This document shows, piece after piece, positions 1 to 7,931 of a DNA stretch of 20,394 nucleotides (position 1 is its first letter; each line of letters starts with the position of its first letter). Source of the stretch: an uncultured Sphingomonadales bacterium (GTDB taxonomy: Bacteria; Pseudomonadota; Alphaproteobacteria; Sphingomonadales; Sphingomonadaceae); the NCBI GenBank assembly GCA_937898535.1, contig CALDKP010000111.1, positions 1-20,394 on the forward strand, in the 5' to 3' direction. The notes beneath the pieces are model-generated. The model did not search any database, was not told the origin of the DNA, and was given only the letters and a program-made list of their open reading frames with translations. Position numbers and translations under genes: made by a program.

Positions 1-846
1 TTCCGCGTGCGCGACGCGGCGAAGGCCCTGAAGATGGCGGTCGAGCGCGGCGCGAAGGCGGTGGAGGGCCGGGTCGGTCCGATGGAGCTGAACATACCGG
101 CCATCGAGGGCATCGGCGGCACGCACCTCTACCTGGTCGACCGCTACGGCGCGCAGGAGATCTATGACGTCGACTTCCTGCCCATCGAGGGCGCGGCGAC
201 CGTCGAGGAGGCCAACAGCGTCGGCCTGACCTATCTCGACCACCTGACCCACAATGTGTTCCGCGGCAATATGGGCCAGTGGGCGGACTTCTATGAGCGC
301 ATCTTCAACTTCCGCGAGATCCGCTATTTCGACATCAAGGGCGAATATACCGGCCTCACCAGCCGCGCGATGACTGCGCCGGATGGCAAAATCCGCATTC
401 CGTTGAACGAAGAAGGCAAAGCAGGCGGCGGGCAGATTGAGGAATATCTGCGCGCATATAATGGCGAAGGCATTCAGCATATCGCCTTTTCCTGTGATGA
501 CCTGCCGGCGTGCTGGGACCGGTTGAAGGCGCTCGGCACGCCCTTCGCGCCGCCACCGCCCAACGCCTATTATGATATGCTCGAAGAGCGCTTGCCCGGC
601 CATGGCGAGCCAGTGGACGAGCTGCAGGCACGCGGTATCTTGCTCGATGGATCAACCGAAGATGGTGACCCGCGTCTGCTGCTGCAGATATTTTCGCAGA
701 CGATGATTGGGCCGGTGTTTTTCGAATTTATCCAACGCAAGAAAGATGAAGGCTTTGGCGAAGGGAACTTCACCGCCTTGTTCAAAAGCATTGAGCGCGA
801 CCAGATTGAGCGCGGCGCGCTGACGGTCGAAGAGGCGGCGATATGA
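1..846 (+). CDS. hppD: 4-hydroxyphenylpyruvate dioxygenase, 5' end cut by window
   Basis: Converts 4-hydroxyphenylpyruvate to homogentisate in tyrosine catabolism, using Fe(II) and O2; cytosolic. The frame is open from base 1, so the start lies outside. The visible 281 codons match the C-terminal three quarters of the bacterial enzyme (usually about 355-365 residues), so roughly 80 N-terminal residues are missing. The iron ligands are present: His in DHLTHN (codon at 241), His in GIQH (478) and Glu in FFEF (724). Their spacing of 79 and 82 residues equals that of the Pseudomonas enzyme. The conserved KGEYTGL and GFGEGNF motifs are intact. The stop overlaps the next ORF by 4 bases (ATGA), so the two are probably co-translated. 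Codon use changes from almost all G/C-ending to mixed near 345-371. Confidence 0.97.
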   Translation, partial: FRVRDAAKALKMAVERGAKAVEGRVGPMELNIPAIEGIGGTHLYLVDRYGAQEIYDVDFLPIEGAATVEEANSVGLTYLDHLTHNVFRGNMGQWADFYERIFNFREIRYFDIKGEYTGLTSRAMTAPDGKIRIPLNEEGKAGGGQIEEYLRAYNGEGIQHIAFSCDDLPACWDRLKALGTPFAPPPPNAYYDMLEERLPGHGEPVDELQARGILLDGSTEDGDPRLLLQIFSQTMIGPVFFEFIQRKKDEGFGEGNFTALFKSIERDQIERGALTVEEAAI

Positions 847-1394
847 CCGCGCCCATCGCGCTTCGCCGCATTCATCATGTGGCCTATCGCTGCAAGGACG
901 CCAAGGTAACGGCGGACTGGTACGCGCATGTCTTGGGCATGGAATTCACGACGGCCTTTGCCGAGGATCATGTTCCGTCCACGGGGGAATATGACCCCTA
1001 TATGCACATCTTCCTCGATTGCGGCGGCGGCAATGTCATCGCCTTTTTCGAACTGCCCAACCAACCCGAAATGGGCAAAGACCCCAACACCCCCGCATGG
1101 GTCCAGCATATCGCGTTCGAAGTCACGGACCTCGACGCCCTTCTTGCCGCAAAAGCGCATATCGAGGCGCAGGGCATTGATGTGGTCGGGCCAACATATC
1201 ACGGAATCTTCCGGTCGATCTATTTCTTTGACCCCAATGGCCACCGGTTGGAGCTTGCATGCAACATCGGCACGCCGGAACAATATACCGAATTAAAACG
1301 CGTCGCGCCGTTGATGCTTGCAGAATGGAGCGAAACCAAAAAAGCCCCGCGCCATGCCGATTGGCTGCACGTTGATCCGGACAAGCAAGCTTAG
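843..1394 (+). CDS. VOC-superfamily (glyoxalase/dioxygenase fold) protein
   Basis: A 183-residue vicinal-oxygen-chelate protein made of two beta-alpha-beta modules. Candidate metal ligands are His12 (IHHVAYR), Glu70 (FFELP), His89 (VQHIAFE) and Glu137 (HRLELAC), at the positions usual for glyoxalase or extradiol-type members. The start codon overlaps the stop of hppD (ATGA), which indicates a tyrosine-degradation operon. The role is probably in the same pathway or in detoxifying an aromatic intermediate, but the substrate cannot be read from the sequence. About 30 polar residues follow the last ligand. Family assignment is secure; the reaction is not. Confidence 0.88.
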   Translation: MTAPIALRRIHHVAYRCKDAKVTADWYAHVLGMEFTTAFAEDHVPSTGEYDPYMHIFLDCGGGNVIAFFELPNQPEMGKDPNTPAWVQHIAFEVTDLDALLAAKAHIEAQGIDVVGPTYHGIFRSIYFFDPNGHRLELACNIGTPEQYTELKRVAPLMLAEWSETKKAPRHADWLHVDPDKQA

Positions 1395-1444
1395 GCCTTA
1401 AGCGGCCACGCAATCAGACATTGCGCCTCATGACTGTTGGTAAA

Positions 1445-1531
1445 TGGTGCCCGGAAGAGGACTCGAACCTCCACGCCGTTACCAGCGCCAGCACCTGAAG
1501 CTGGTGCGTCTACCAATTCCGCCATCCGGGC
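1445..1531 (-). tRNA. tRNA-Leu (CAG), CCA encoded
   Basis: On the minus strand the gene starts with GCCCGGA, which pairs fully with TCCGGGC before discriminator A and a genomic CCA. The D-arm (GGCGGAATTGGTAGACGC), the anticodon stem CCAGC/GCTGG with loop TTCAGGT (anticodon CAG), a long class II variable arm and a T-loop TTCGAGT are all present. The long variable arm and anticodon fit leucine. It appears intact and is unrelated to the tRNA fragment at 7790-7834. Confidence 0.96.
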
Positions 1532-1737
1532 ACAGGGTAGGGGGCGCGCTTAGCGGCATTTGAAGGTCTGTGTCAATGCAAAGGCGGGGGCGGCGGCATA
1601 ATATTTGCTGATGCAACGCGACAGCATTTGCCGACTGTGCTAACTCTAAAGCAAGGTTGCTACTTTCCTGATAGCGCACGCGTCAAATATCTGACAATCA
1701 TCACTGGCTTGATAAAAGGCTGCAAGGGGCACGTAAT

Positions 1738-2211
1738 ATGAAACGGATGTTTTTGGGTGCGGTTGCTGCGATTACTTTGGTTTCTGCCGCGGGTGCGCAA
1801 CAGTTGCCTGTGCCTTATGGTGGCCCGATAACGCTTGAGCAGGCCAAAACGATTGTCTCAGCCGCCGAACAGTCCGCACAGTCGCGCAATTTAACAATGG
1901 CGTTCGCCGTGGTAGAACCAAGCGGCGAGCTTGTGCTGTTTCACAAGATGGATGGCACACAATATGGATCGGATCTGGTTGCCCGCGAAAAAGCCAGAAC
2001 GGCTGCGCGCTTCAAACGGAGCACGAAAGTCTTTTCCGATACAGTCGCCGGTGGCCGCAACGCCGTGCTTGTCCTTCCGGGTGTGATTGCCATCGAAGGT
2101 GGCACCCCGATTGTCATCAACGGCCGGATTGTCGGTGCGATTGGCGTCAGCGGCGGGAGTTCGGAGCAGGATGGCGAAGTAGCAGCTGCAGCTCTGCTGG
2201 GGTTGGAATAA
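1738..2211 (+). CDS. exported GlcG/HbpS-family (DUF336) heme-binding-like protein
   Basis: A 157-residue protein with an N-terminal signal peptide (MKRMFLGAVAAITLVSAAGA, cleavage near residue 20). The rest is the alpha/beta GlcG/HbpS domain: TLEQAKTIVSAAEQSA helix, FAVVEPSGELVLFHKMD strands, and the glycine-rich GVIAIEGGTPIVINGRIVGA and IGVSGG motifs. Family members bind heme or small ligands; here it should act in the periplasm. An AAGGGG Shine-Dalgarno sequence lies about 8 bases before the ATG. The next gene encodes a SOUL-type heme-binding protein, so the two may share a heme-handling role (inference). Confidence 0.9.
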   Translation: MKRMFLGAVAAITLVSAAGAQQLPVPYGGPITLEQAKTIVSAAEQSAQSRNLTMAFAVVEPSGELVLFHKMDGTQYGSDLVAREKARTAARFKRSTKVFSDTVAGGRNAVLVLPGVIAIEGGTPIVINGRIVGAIGVSGGSSEQDGEVAAAALLGLE

Positions 2212-2335
2212 GCCACGATACGCCCCATTGCGCATTCCGGTGTGGAACAATAAGCCGACTCGGGCCCTTTATCCGGTAGAGTTTGATCAGATGACGGCAT
2301 GTTGATATCCTTCACCAATGTTTTGAAAGTTACCC

Positions 2336-2971
2336 ATGATGCGTAAAAGATGGATTTTGTTGGCGGCTGCGGGGGTTGCCGGTGTTGGTTCGATCACTTG
2401 GAGTGCTATGGCAAGTAACGTCGAAACGCCTGATTATTCGGTATCCAGCAAAAGCGGTAATCTCGAGATCCGCGAATATGGCCCGACAATTGTTGCAGAA
2501 GCAACGGTCGAAGGGGACCGGGATAAAGCGATACAGCGCGGTTTCCGGATTATTGCGGATTATATTTTTGGCAACAATCTGTCGTCGACAAAAGTTGCGA
2601 TGACTGCACCGGTGATGCAGCAGCCCAACGAAAAGATCGCAATGACGGCACCCGTTATTCAGCAGGCTAACGGCAAATCGTGGAATGTGCGTTTTGTGAT
2701 GCCTTCAGAATATACGATTGAAACGCTGCCTAAGCCGGTCAATCCCAAAGTCGCGTTGATTGAAGTGCCAGCAATGCGTTTTGCGGTGATCCGCTTTTCG
2801 GGTTTCGCGGGGCAGGGTTCACTCGACACGCACGAAGCTGAGCTACGGGCATTCATGGCGGAGCGTGGCCTAACTGCCACCAGTGCGCCCCAATATGCAT
2901 TTTACAATGCGCCTTGGACGCTGCCGTTCATGCGCCGGAATGAGGTTATGATCGAAGTTACCGATAAATGA
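2336..2971 (+). CDS. SOUL-family heme-binding-like protein with N-terminal signal or anchor
   Basis: A 211-residue SOUL protein. Residues 1-27 form a basic and hydrophobic export signal or anchor (MMRKRWILLAAAGVAGVGSI). The mature part starts with the family hallmark VETPDYSV...LEIREYGP. The AMTAPV motif occurs twice about 17 residues apart (KVAMTAPVMQQ, KIAMTAPVIQQ), followed by RFVMPSEYT, RFAVIRFSG and a C-terminal FYNAPWTLPFMRRNEV. SOUL proteins bind heme or tetrapyrroles. Location is probably periplasmic or membrane-attached. Two ATG codons stand in tandem and no strong Shine-Dalgarno separates them, so the start could be 3 bases later. Confidence 0.92.
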   Translation: MMRKRWILLAAAGVAGVGSITWSAMASNVETPDYSVSSKSGNLEIREYGPTIVAEATVEGDRDKAIQRGFRIIADYIFGNNLSSTKVAMTAPVMQQPNEKIAMTAPVIQQANGKSWNVRFVMPSEYTIETLPKPVNPKVALIEVPAMRFAVIRFSGFAGQGSLDTHEAELRAFMAERGLTATSAPQYAFYNAPWTLPFMRRNEVMIEVTDK

Positions 2972-3173
2972 GGATGACCCATTTATTTGAATAACAGGCA
3001 TGGTGTCAGCGATAGCGCGCAAACGTAAGGCCGGTTAATTTTAGCGGCCATCAGTGCCAAATGCTCTGACGAAGGGTCCCGAAGCGAGCGCTTTGTGTCC
3101 CAATGCACCTTTTGAGGCTCCATCTGCCTTTTCTATGGAGATCAGCCTACCGATCGCGGTGTCGCCTTGTCGT

Positions 3174-4805
3174 TCAAATTTTAGGCAATTGCGCATTGTT
3201 GTGAAGGAACCAAACCAGCACCGCACAGCCGCCAATGGCCAAGTAAGGCAGCCATCCCGCCCGTTTGGTATCCGCTTCAGCACCACGCTCAAATTCGGCC
3301 TCGACCTGAGCCGCTGGAAACACGCCTTTGTCCTGCAAATAGTGGCGGAACCAGAACACCGGGATTATCAACAATGTTGCCAGCAGGCCGTTGCGTAATG
3401 TTCCCTCACCCCAAACGTCTGCGCCTGCGCCCATAAAAGCCATGTTGACGAAGGCAAGCAACGAAGCAAATGCAAGCAGCCAGGTGGGACAGCGGAATGG
3501 ACGCTCCCAATGTCCGCGATCCATTCGGTGGATCCAGCCTGCTTGCAGGTTGAGGAAGTTGAAGATGAAATAGCAGACATTCGAGATCATCAGCACCGCG
3601 AAATAGTCGGATGCAAGCAACAGGATCAGGTTGAAGCCAAGGTCAGTCCACATTGCGGCCGTAGGCGCGCCATGATGGTTCACCTTCGATAGGTAGCGCG
3701 GCAACCAACCATCGACCGACGCCTGATAAAGCGTGCGCGAAGAGCCAAGCATCGACGTCATCACGATCAGCAAAAGCGCAAGGATCAGCATCACAATGAA
3801 AATATTTCCGATCACCGCGCCACCGCCCAATATATTGGCCAGTGCCTTTGCGACGCCCGAGCCATCGTAAATTTTGGGATCGAGCAATCCTTCCAGGCCA
3901 AGAGACGCCTGAAAAGCGAGCGGAACGAGGATGAAGACTGCCATGCACAAAAGCCCGGCAGATAGAATGGCTTTTAACGTATCGCGCCGTGGATCTTTGA
4001 ATTCGCGGGTGTAGCACACTGCGGTTTCAAACCCATATGTCGACCAACCCGCGCCGAAGAACGCCCCTGCGAGCAAAGTCAGGCCCATCGCATCCCAGCT
4101 GCCAAAACTGATGTTACCAGCTGCGTCGCGGATCATTGGTAACAACGGGAAAAGGTGATTGGTCGGCAAGTCGCCCGTGAGGATTGGCACAAGGCCAACG
4201 AGGATCAGGGGAGAAAGGCAAATGATGCCGAGAATTTTCTGGAAGTTTGCGGCGCGCGCCGCGCCATTGTGCTGCAGGAAGAAAGTAAGAACCAAGAACG
4301 AGGCCGCAATAATCGAGGCGAAGTTGATCCGAAGTGTCAGACCGTCTTTGACAAAACCCAGATCGAGAAGCTTAATTTGCCATGTATTGATGGCGGCATC
4401 GGGCATGAACAGGCTTGCCATAACATAGGCTGCGCCCAAGCTGGTGCCGAGCGCGAGCACTGGCGACCATGCGAGCCAGTTACACCAAACCGAGATTGGG
4501 GCGATGAATTTTCCGTAAGGCAGCCAAGCTGCCGCGCCATATACCGATGCACCCCCAGACTTGTGTGGGTAAAGCCCCGCTATTTCAGCGTACACAAAGG
4601 CCTGGATGAAACCCATTCCGATCGAAACGATCCAAACGACCCAGCTTGGCTGGCCGATGGTCGCGGCAATGCCGCCCATGGTGAGCAGCACGCCCGCGGG
4701 CACGCCGCATGATGCCCAGAAAGCGTCCTTCCAATCAAGTTGGCGTTGCAACTGCATTGGGCTTCCTGCCTGTCCTGTGCTGCCTACCGCCGCCTTGTTC
4801 GCCAC
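3174..4805 (-). CDS. APC-superfamily amino-acid permease
   Basis: A 543-residue inner-membrane transporter with about 12 hydrophobic helices. The first helix carries the APC glycine-rich segment (GVPAGVLLTMGGIAATIG). FVYAEIAGLYPHKSGGASVYGAAAWLPYGKF is the conserved TM2-TM3 region, and a FFGAGWSTYGFETAVCYTREFKDPRRDT stretch matches the loop before TM7. It imports or exchanges an amino acid or amine; the substrate is unknown. The start is a GTG preceded by a GGGGGGAG Shine-Dalgarno 7 bases upstream. It follows the TonB-dependent receptor by 80 bases on the same strand, so outer- and inner-membrane uptake of one compound is plausible. Closeness to hppD suggests aromatic amino acids, but that is only inference. 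Confidence 0.9.
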   Translation of the reverse strand: MANKAAVGSTGQAGSPMQLQRQLDWKDAFWASCGVPAGVLLTMGGIAATIGQPSWVVWIVSIGMGFIQAFVYAEIAGLYPHKSGGASVYGAAAWLPYGKFIAPISVWCNWLAWSPVLALGTSLGAAYVMASLFMPDAAINTWQIKLLDLGFVKDGLTLRINFASIIAASFLVLTFFLQHNGAARAANFQKILGIICLSPLILVGLVPILTGDLPTNHLFPLLPMIRDAAGNISFGSWDAMGLTLLAGAFFGAGWSTYGFETAVCYTREFKDPRRDTLKAILSAGLLCMAVFILVPLAFQASLGLEGLLDPKIYDGSGVAKALANILGGGAVIGNIFIVMLILALLLIVMTSMLGSSRTLYQASVDGWLPRYLSKVNHHGAPTAAMWTDLGFNLILLLASDYFAVLMISNVCYFIFNFLNLQAGWIHRMDRGHWERPFRCPTWLLAFASLLAFVNMAFMGAGADVWGEGTLRNGLLATLLIIPVFWFRHYLQDKGVFPAAQVEAEFERGAEADTKRAGWLPYLAIGGCAVLVWFLHNNAQLPKI

Positions 4806-4885
4806 CGGTCTTCTCCCCCCGAAAATGCAGGACCAACCGCTGAAAATAAATCAGAGGTTGGCCCAATTTTCCTGCGCTCAGCGCA

Positions 4886-7327
4886 TCAATTGCCGAAGTT
4901 ATAGCGAACCGTGAGGCCCCAGGTGCGTGGCTTGGCATAGACGCCCAACGTATCCCCCCAATAGAGAGAGCCATCGAATGCATAGACGCGATAGGCACGG
5001 TTAAAGAGGTTGTTCACGAACACGGCTACATCGACCTTCTCATCGGCTGTGGTGAAGCCAAGGCGGCCGTTTGCCACGCCATAGCCGCCTTCGCGTTCCA
5101 CGGGCGCACACATGACAGTGAAGCACATCTTGCTTTGGAAGATCGCATCTGCCTGAACCGAAGCCGTACCACCTGCCAATGCAAACTCATAACGTGCCAT
5201 GGCACTGCCTGAGAGCTTTGGCGCTTGCGGCAGATCATGCGTCACAAGCGTAACGCCATCCGGCAGCAGTACATTCTTAACTTGGCTGTCTTGCAAGGCA
5301 CCGGCGAGTTGAAGGGTTAACCCCGGGGCAGGCCGCGTGGTGAAGTCCGCTTCAATGCCTTTGACGGTGGCGGGAAGGTTGCGGACAACCTGCGTAAACC
5401 CGACCTGCACAAATGCCTGATAGTTTTTATAGTCGTAATAGAAAGAAGCGACATTGAATGTCGTCCCTTGCGCCAGCGTGGTTTTCAGACCCACTTCAAA
5501 ATCGTTCAACGTCTCCGGTTGATACGCCAGATTGTTCAACGTATCGACCAGCTGTGACGGGAACGGTGTTCCGGTCGAAAAAGTGAATCCGCCCGATTTT
5601 GAACCACGGTTATAGCTGGCGTACACCAAAACATTGTCGCTCGGCTTATAGTCAACCTCTGCACGCGCGGTAACGCCGCTGAAATTGGGCGAAGCGGCAT
5701 CCGGCGTAATGGTCACGCCAGATGTGCCGGCGCCATAGGTCCATGTCCCGGGCGTGTTGGTTCCCGTTAGGTCGGTGTAGGATATGCCATTTGGTCCAAA
5801 ACGAAGCGAGAGCGCATAGAGCGGCAACGTGTGCACCGCGGTGTAATCCCCGACCTTGCGGTCATGCCAATAGCGCAAGCCACCAATCAGCTTAACCTGA
5901 TCACTAACTTCATATTCATTCTGGGCAAAGATGGCGTAAGACGTCGTCTTTTGCGTGAAATTCACGCTTGGGTCATAGCCAGCGAACGGCGTTGCGTACT
6001 TCGCCTTGTACTTCCCATCGATAATCATACCAAAGGCGCCGACCGTCAGGAAATTGCGGTCAGATGTCTTGGAAAGCCGCAATTCCTGCGAATATTGGTT
6101 CACGTTCGCATCTTGGAAGAACACTGTGCCTGATCCGTAACATGTCAGCGACGTGTTTGGCGCAGGGCATGGCGCGGTTGCTGCCGGCGTGACATTTTCA
6201 ACATATGGGATTTCGGGCGGACCATTGCCGCTTTCGATGTAGAATTTGTCGACATGCTGATAATCGGAAATTGAGGTCACATCGAAGCCGCCGACTTCAG
6301 CATCAATCCGAAGCGTGCTGCCAAACAGCTTTCGGTCGACATAGGCATCGCCCGTACCAGCCGTCTTCCATGGGCTGCCGCCCTGCGACGCTGCGATTTC
6401 CGGATTGAAATAGCCATTGCCGGCCGTCCCGGTCACACCCCAATAAGAACATGTCGCGGCCGGCGCGAGGAACTCGCCCTGAAACTGCGCATTGGGGCAG
6501 GCCGGGCCATAGTTATACACCCCGGCCTGACGTTCCTTGTCCGCCTGCGAATAACGCAGCGTCAGCTTCGCCTTAAATGCAGAGCTGGGATGATAGTCGA
6601 AGATTCCCCGCAAAGCCCAGTGGTTGTTCGCCCCCCGGTCCTTCTCGCCCGGAGTGATGTTCTGCATATAACCATCGTCGCGATCAAAAATGCCGGAAAC
6701 GCGAGCGCTCAAAACATCGCTCAACGGCCCCGACATGGCACCTTCAACCTGGGTCTGGTTATAACGACCATAAGTTAGGCGGACATAGCCGTCCAAGATG
6801 TCAGTCGGTTGGCTGGAAATAAACTGCACGGCGCCGCCGGTGGCGTTCCGTCCGAAAAGCGTTCCTTGTGGACCGCGCAATGCTTCCACCCGTGCCAGAT
6901 CGAAGATCGGGAAGCTCGCCGTTGTGATCGAAGTGGCGTAGGAATCATCCTGATAGACGGCAACGGGCGGTTCTTGTTGGTCCCCATAGTCATTCTGCGA
7001 CACGCCGCGCATATTGAAGACAACCTGCGACGAGGAATACGCATTATATTTCAGGTTCGGAATAGCCGACACAACGTCCGTCGCGTTTGTGATATTGCGG
7101 TTATCAAGATCGTCCTTGCTCAACACCGAAATGGCGATGCCTATGTCTTGCAACTTCTGTTCGCGCTTTTGCGCCGTAACAATAATTTCAGTGTCATCAG
7201 CGTCTTCTGCGGCTGGCGCAGACATTGTCTGAGCAGCAGCCACCTGCGCCGTTGCCAACGCAACCGATAGAGCCGAACTGGCAAGCAAGCACCGCCCAAG
7301 CTGCGCCGCGCGAAATGAATGTTTCAT
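4886..7327 (-). CDS. TonB-dependent outer-membrane receptor
   Basis: An 813-residue outer-membrane beta-barrel importer. A signal peptide (MKHSFRAAQLGRCLLASSA, ending near VAAAQ) is followed by a TonB box-like segment DDTEIIVTAQKR. The plug domain comes next (LQDIGIAISVLSKDDL, IPNLKYNAYSS, NMRGVSQN, VEALRGPQGTLFGRNATGGAV). The barrel then runs to a C-terminal PRTWGLTVRYNFGN. I prefer the ATG at 7327 over an in-frame codon at 7354 because a GGGGGG Shine-Dalgarno lies 7-8 bases upstream and the signal peptide begins there. This Sphingomonas-type receptor class imports varied organic substrates. The permease gene downstream on the same strand suggests an amino-acid-like ligand (inference). Confidence 0.96.
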   Translation of the reverse strand: MKHSFRAAQLGRCLLASSALSVALATAQVAAAQTMSAPAAEDADDTEIIVTAQKREQKLQDIGIAISVLSKDDLDNRNITNATDVVSAIPNLKYNAYSSSQVVFNMRGVSQNDYGDQQEPPVAVYQDDSYATSITTASFPIFDLARVEALRGPQGTLFGRNATGGAVQFISSQPTDILDGYVRLTYGRYNQTQVEGAMSGPLSDVLSARVSGIFDRDDGYMQNITPGEKDRGANNHWALRGIFDYHPSSAFKAKLTLRYSQADKERQAGVYNYGPACPNAQFQGEFLAPAATCSYWGVTGTAGNGYFNPEIAASQGGSPWKTAGTGDAYVDRKLFGSTLRIDAEVGGFDVTSISDYQHVDKFYIESGNGPPEIPYVENVTPAATAPCPAPNTSLTCYGSGTVFFQDANVNQYSQELRLSKTSDRNFLTVGAFGMIIDGKYKAKYATPFAGYDPSVNFTQKTTSYAIFAQNEYEVSDQVKLIGGLRYWHDRKVGDYTAVHTLPLYALSLRFGPNGISYTDLTGTNTPGTWTYGAGTSGVTITPDAASPNFSGVTARAEVDYKPSDNVLVYASYNRGSKSGGFTFSTGTPFPSQLVDTLNNLAYQPETLNDFEVGLKTTLAQGTTFNVASFYYDYKNYQAFVQVGFTQVVRNLPATVKGIEADFTTRPAPGLTLQLAGALQDSQVKNVLLPDGVTLVTHDLPQAPKLSGSAMARYEFALAGGTASVQADAIFQSKMCFTVMCAPVEREGGYGVANGRLGFTTADEKVDVAVFVNNLFNRAYRVYAFDGSLYWGDTLGVYAKPRTWGLTVRYNFGN

Positions 7328-7379
7328 CAGAAATCCCCCCGTTGTAAGCCACACACTGCGGTTATCTTTCGACCGACAG

Positions 7380-7385
7380 TGTCAA
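7380..7385 (-). promoter_or_regulatory. possible -35 element of the TonB receptor gene
   Basis: TTGACA reads on the minus strand 53 bases upstream of the receptor start codon. No good -10 hexamer stands at the standard 17-base spacing, so this is a weak call. Confidence 0.25.
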
Positions 7386-7789
7386 TTCTCTTCCTATTAA
7401 GGCATGTTAAGCATAATGTTGGTGAGTGCAAGCCAACAGCTTTGAAATTTCACTGAAACGGAAAATTGCTGCAATATCAAAAGCACCGCGCAAGACGCAA
7501 ACCCCTTCCAATCTGAAAAATGAGGAAACTGGAACGGCAGTTGTGCTTAACTATCTCAGCTTTAGCTTCCGCGGGGCCTTTACTTTCCGGCATATCCAGG
7601 GCCGATCTTCAGGAATAGATTCAACGGCCGCTTTGGCCCGTAAAAATTGTAAATCCTGACGAGCAGCTAACGGCCCAATTGCAGCCGCTGACGGCAACAC
7701 AGTGTCGCCAGGTGATTGCTATGTGATTTCTGGAAATAAAAAACTGTCGCGATTTGCACGAGCAGTGGCATAACAGTCACTGAAAAAAA
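7386..7789. other. intergenic stretch with no convincing gene
   Basis: About 400 bases between the receptor promoter region and the tRNA-Lys fragment. One 77-codon frame (7426-7659, GTG start) exists, but it has no ribosome binding site, no recognisable domain and atypical composition, so I do not call it. I see no RNA gene here. Confidence 0.5.
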
Positions 7790-7834
7790 TGGTAGACGCT
7801 GAGGGGTTCGAACCCACGACCCGCTGATTAAGAG
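7790..7834 (-). repeat. 3' tRNA-Lys(CTT) fragment, probable att site
   Basis: Read on the minus strand, these 45 bases begin with CTCTTAATCAGC, the anticodon loop (anticodon CTT) and 3' anticodon stem of tRNA-Lys. They continue through a variable loop, a T-arm with loop TTCGAAC, the 3' acceptor strand, discriminator A and CCA. The expected 5' half is absent: the base run after the anticodon loop diverges. A copy starting exactly at the anticodon loop and ending at CCA is the usual footprint of a tyrosine-recombinase att site. An integrase gene begins 97 bases away. The T-stem has one mismatch. The intact tRNA-Lys is not in this window. Confidence 0.85.
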
Positions 7835-7872
7835 TTATCTAGGACTTGTTATTTTTCAATGACTTAGAATGT

Positions 7873-7898
7873 GGTTTACACCTTTGGTTTATACCTTT
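7873..7898 (+). repeat. adjacent tandem 13-bp direct repeat upstream of integrase
   Basis: GGTTTACACCTTT (7873-7885) is followed immediately by GGTTTATACCTTT (7886-7898), with 12 of 13 bases identical. The pair lies between the att fragment and the integrase promoter and touches the putative -35 box. It could be arm-type recombinase/excisionase sites or an operator. Confidence 0.75.
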
Positions 7899-7925
7899 TG
7901 ATTTTGAAGAATTTCCTATTATACT
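7898..7925 (+). promoter_or_regulatory. putative integrase promoter, leaderless transcript
   Basis: TTGATT (7898-7903), a 16-base spacer and TATACT (7920-7925) form a good sigma70-like promoter. The predicted transcription start, about 7 bases after the -10, falls on the ATG of the integrase at 7932. No Shine-Dalgarno sequence precedes that ATG, which fits leaderless translation. Confidence 0.55.
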
Positions 7926-7931
7926 TTCTTC

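Noticed and set aside
3041..3292. 83-codon minus-strand frame overlapping the permease end
   Set aside because: Its first half is the permease gene in another frame. The remaining 45 codons have no recognisable motif or ribosome binding site of their own.
4833..4861. Hairpin CCAACC/GGTTGG between permease and receptor
   Set aside because: Six-base arms with a 17-base loop; too weak to call a terminator or attenuator.
7426..7659. 77-codon plus-strand frame between receptor and att site
   Set aside because: GTG start without a Shine-Dalgarno sequence, low-complexity basic composition, no family resemblance.
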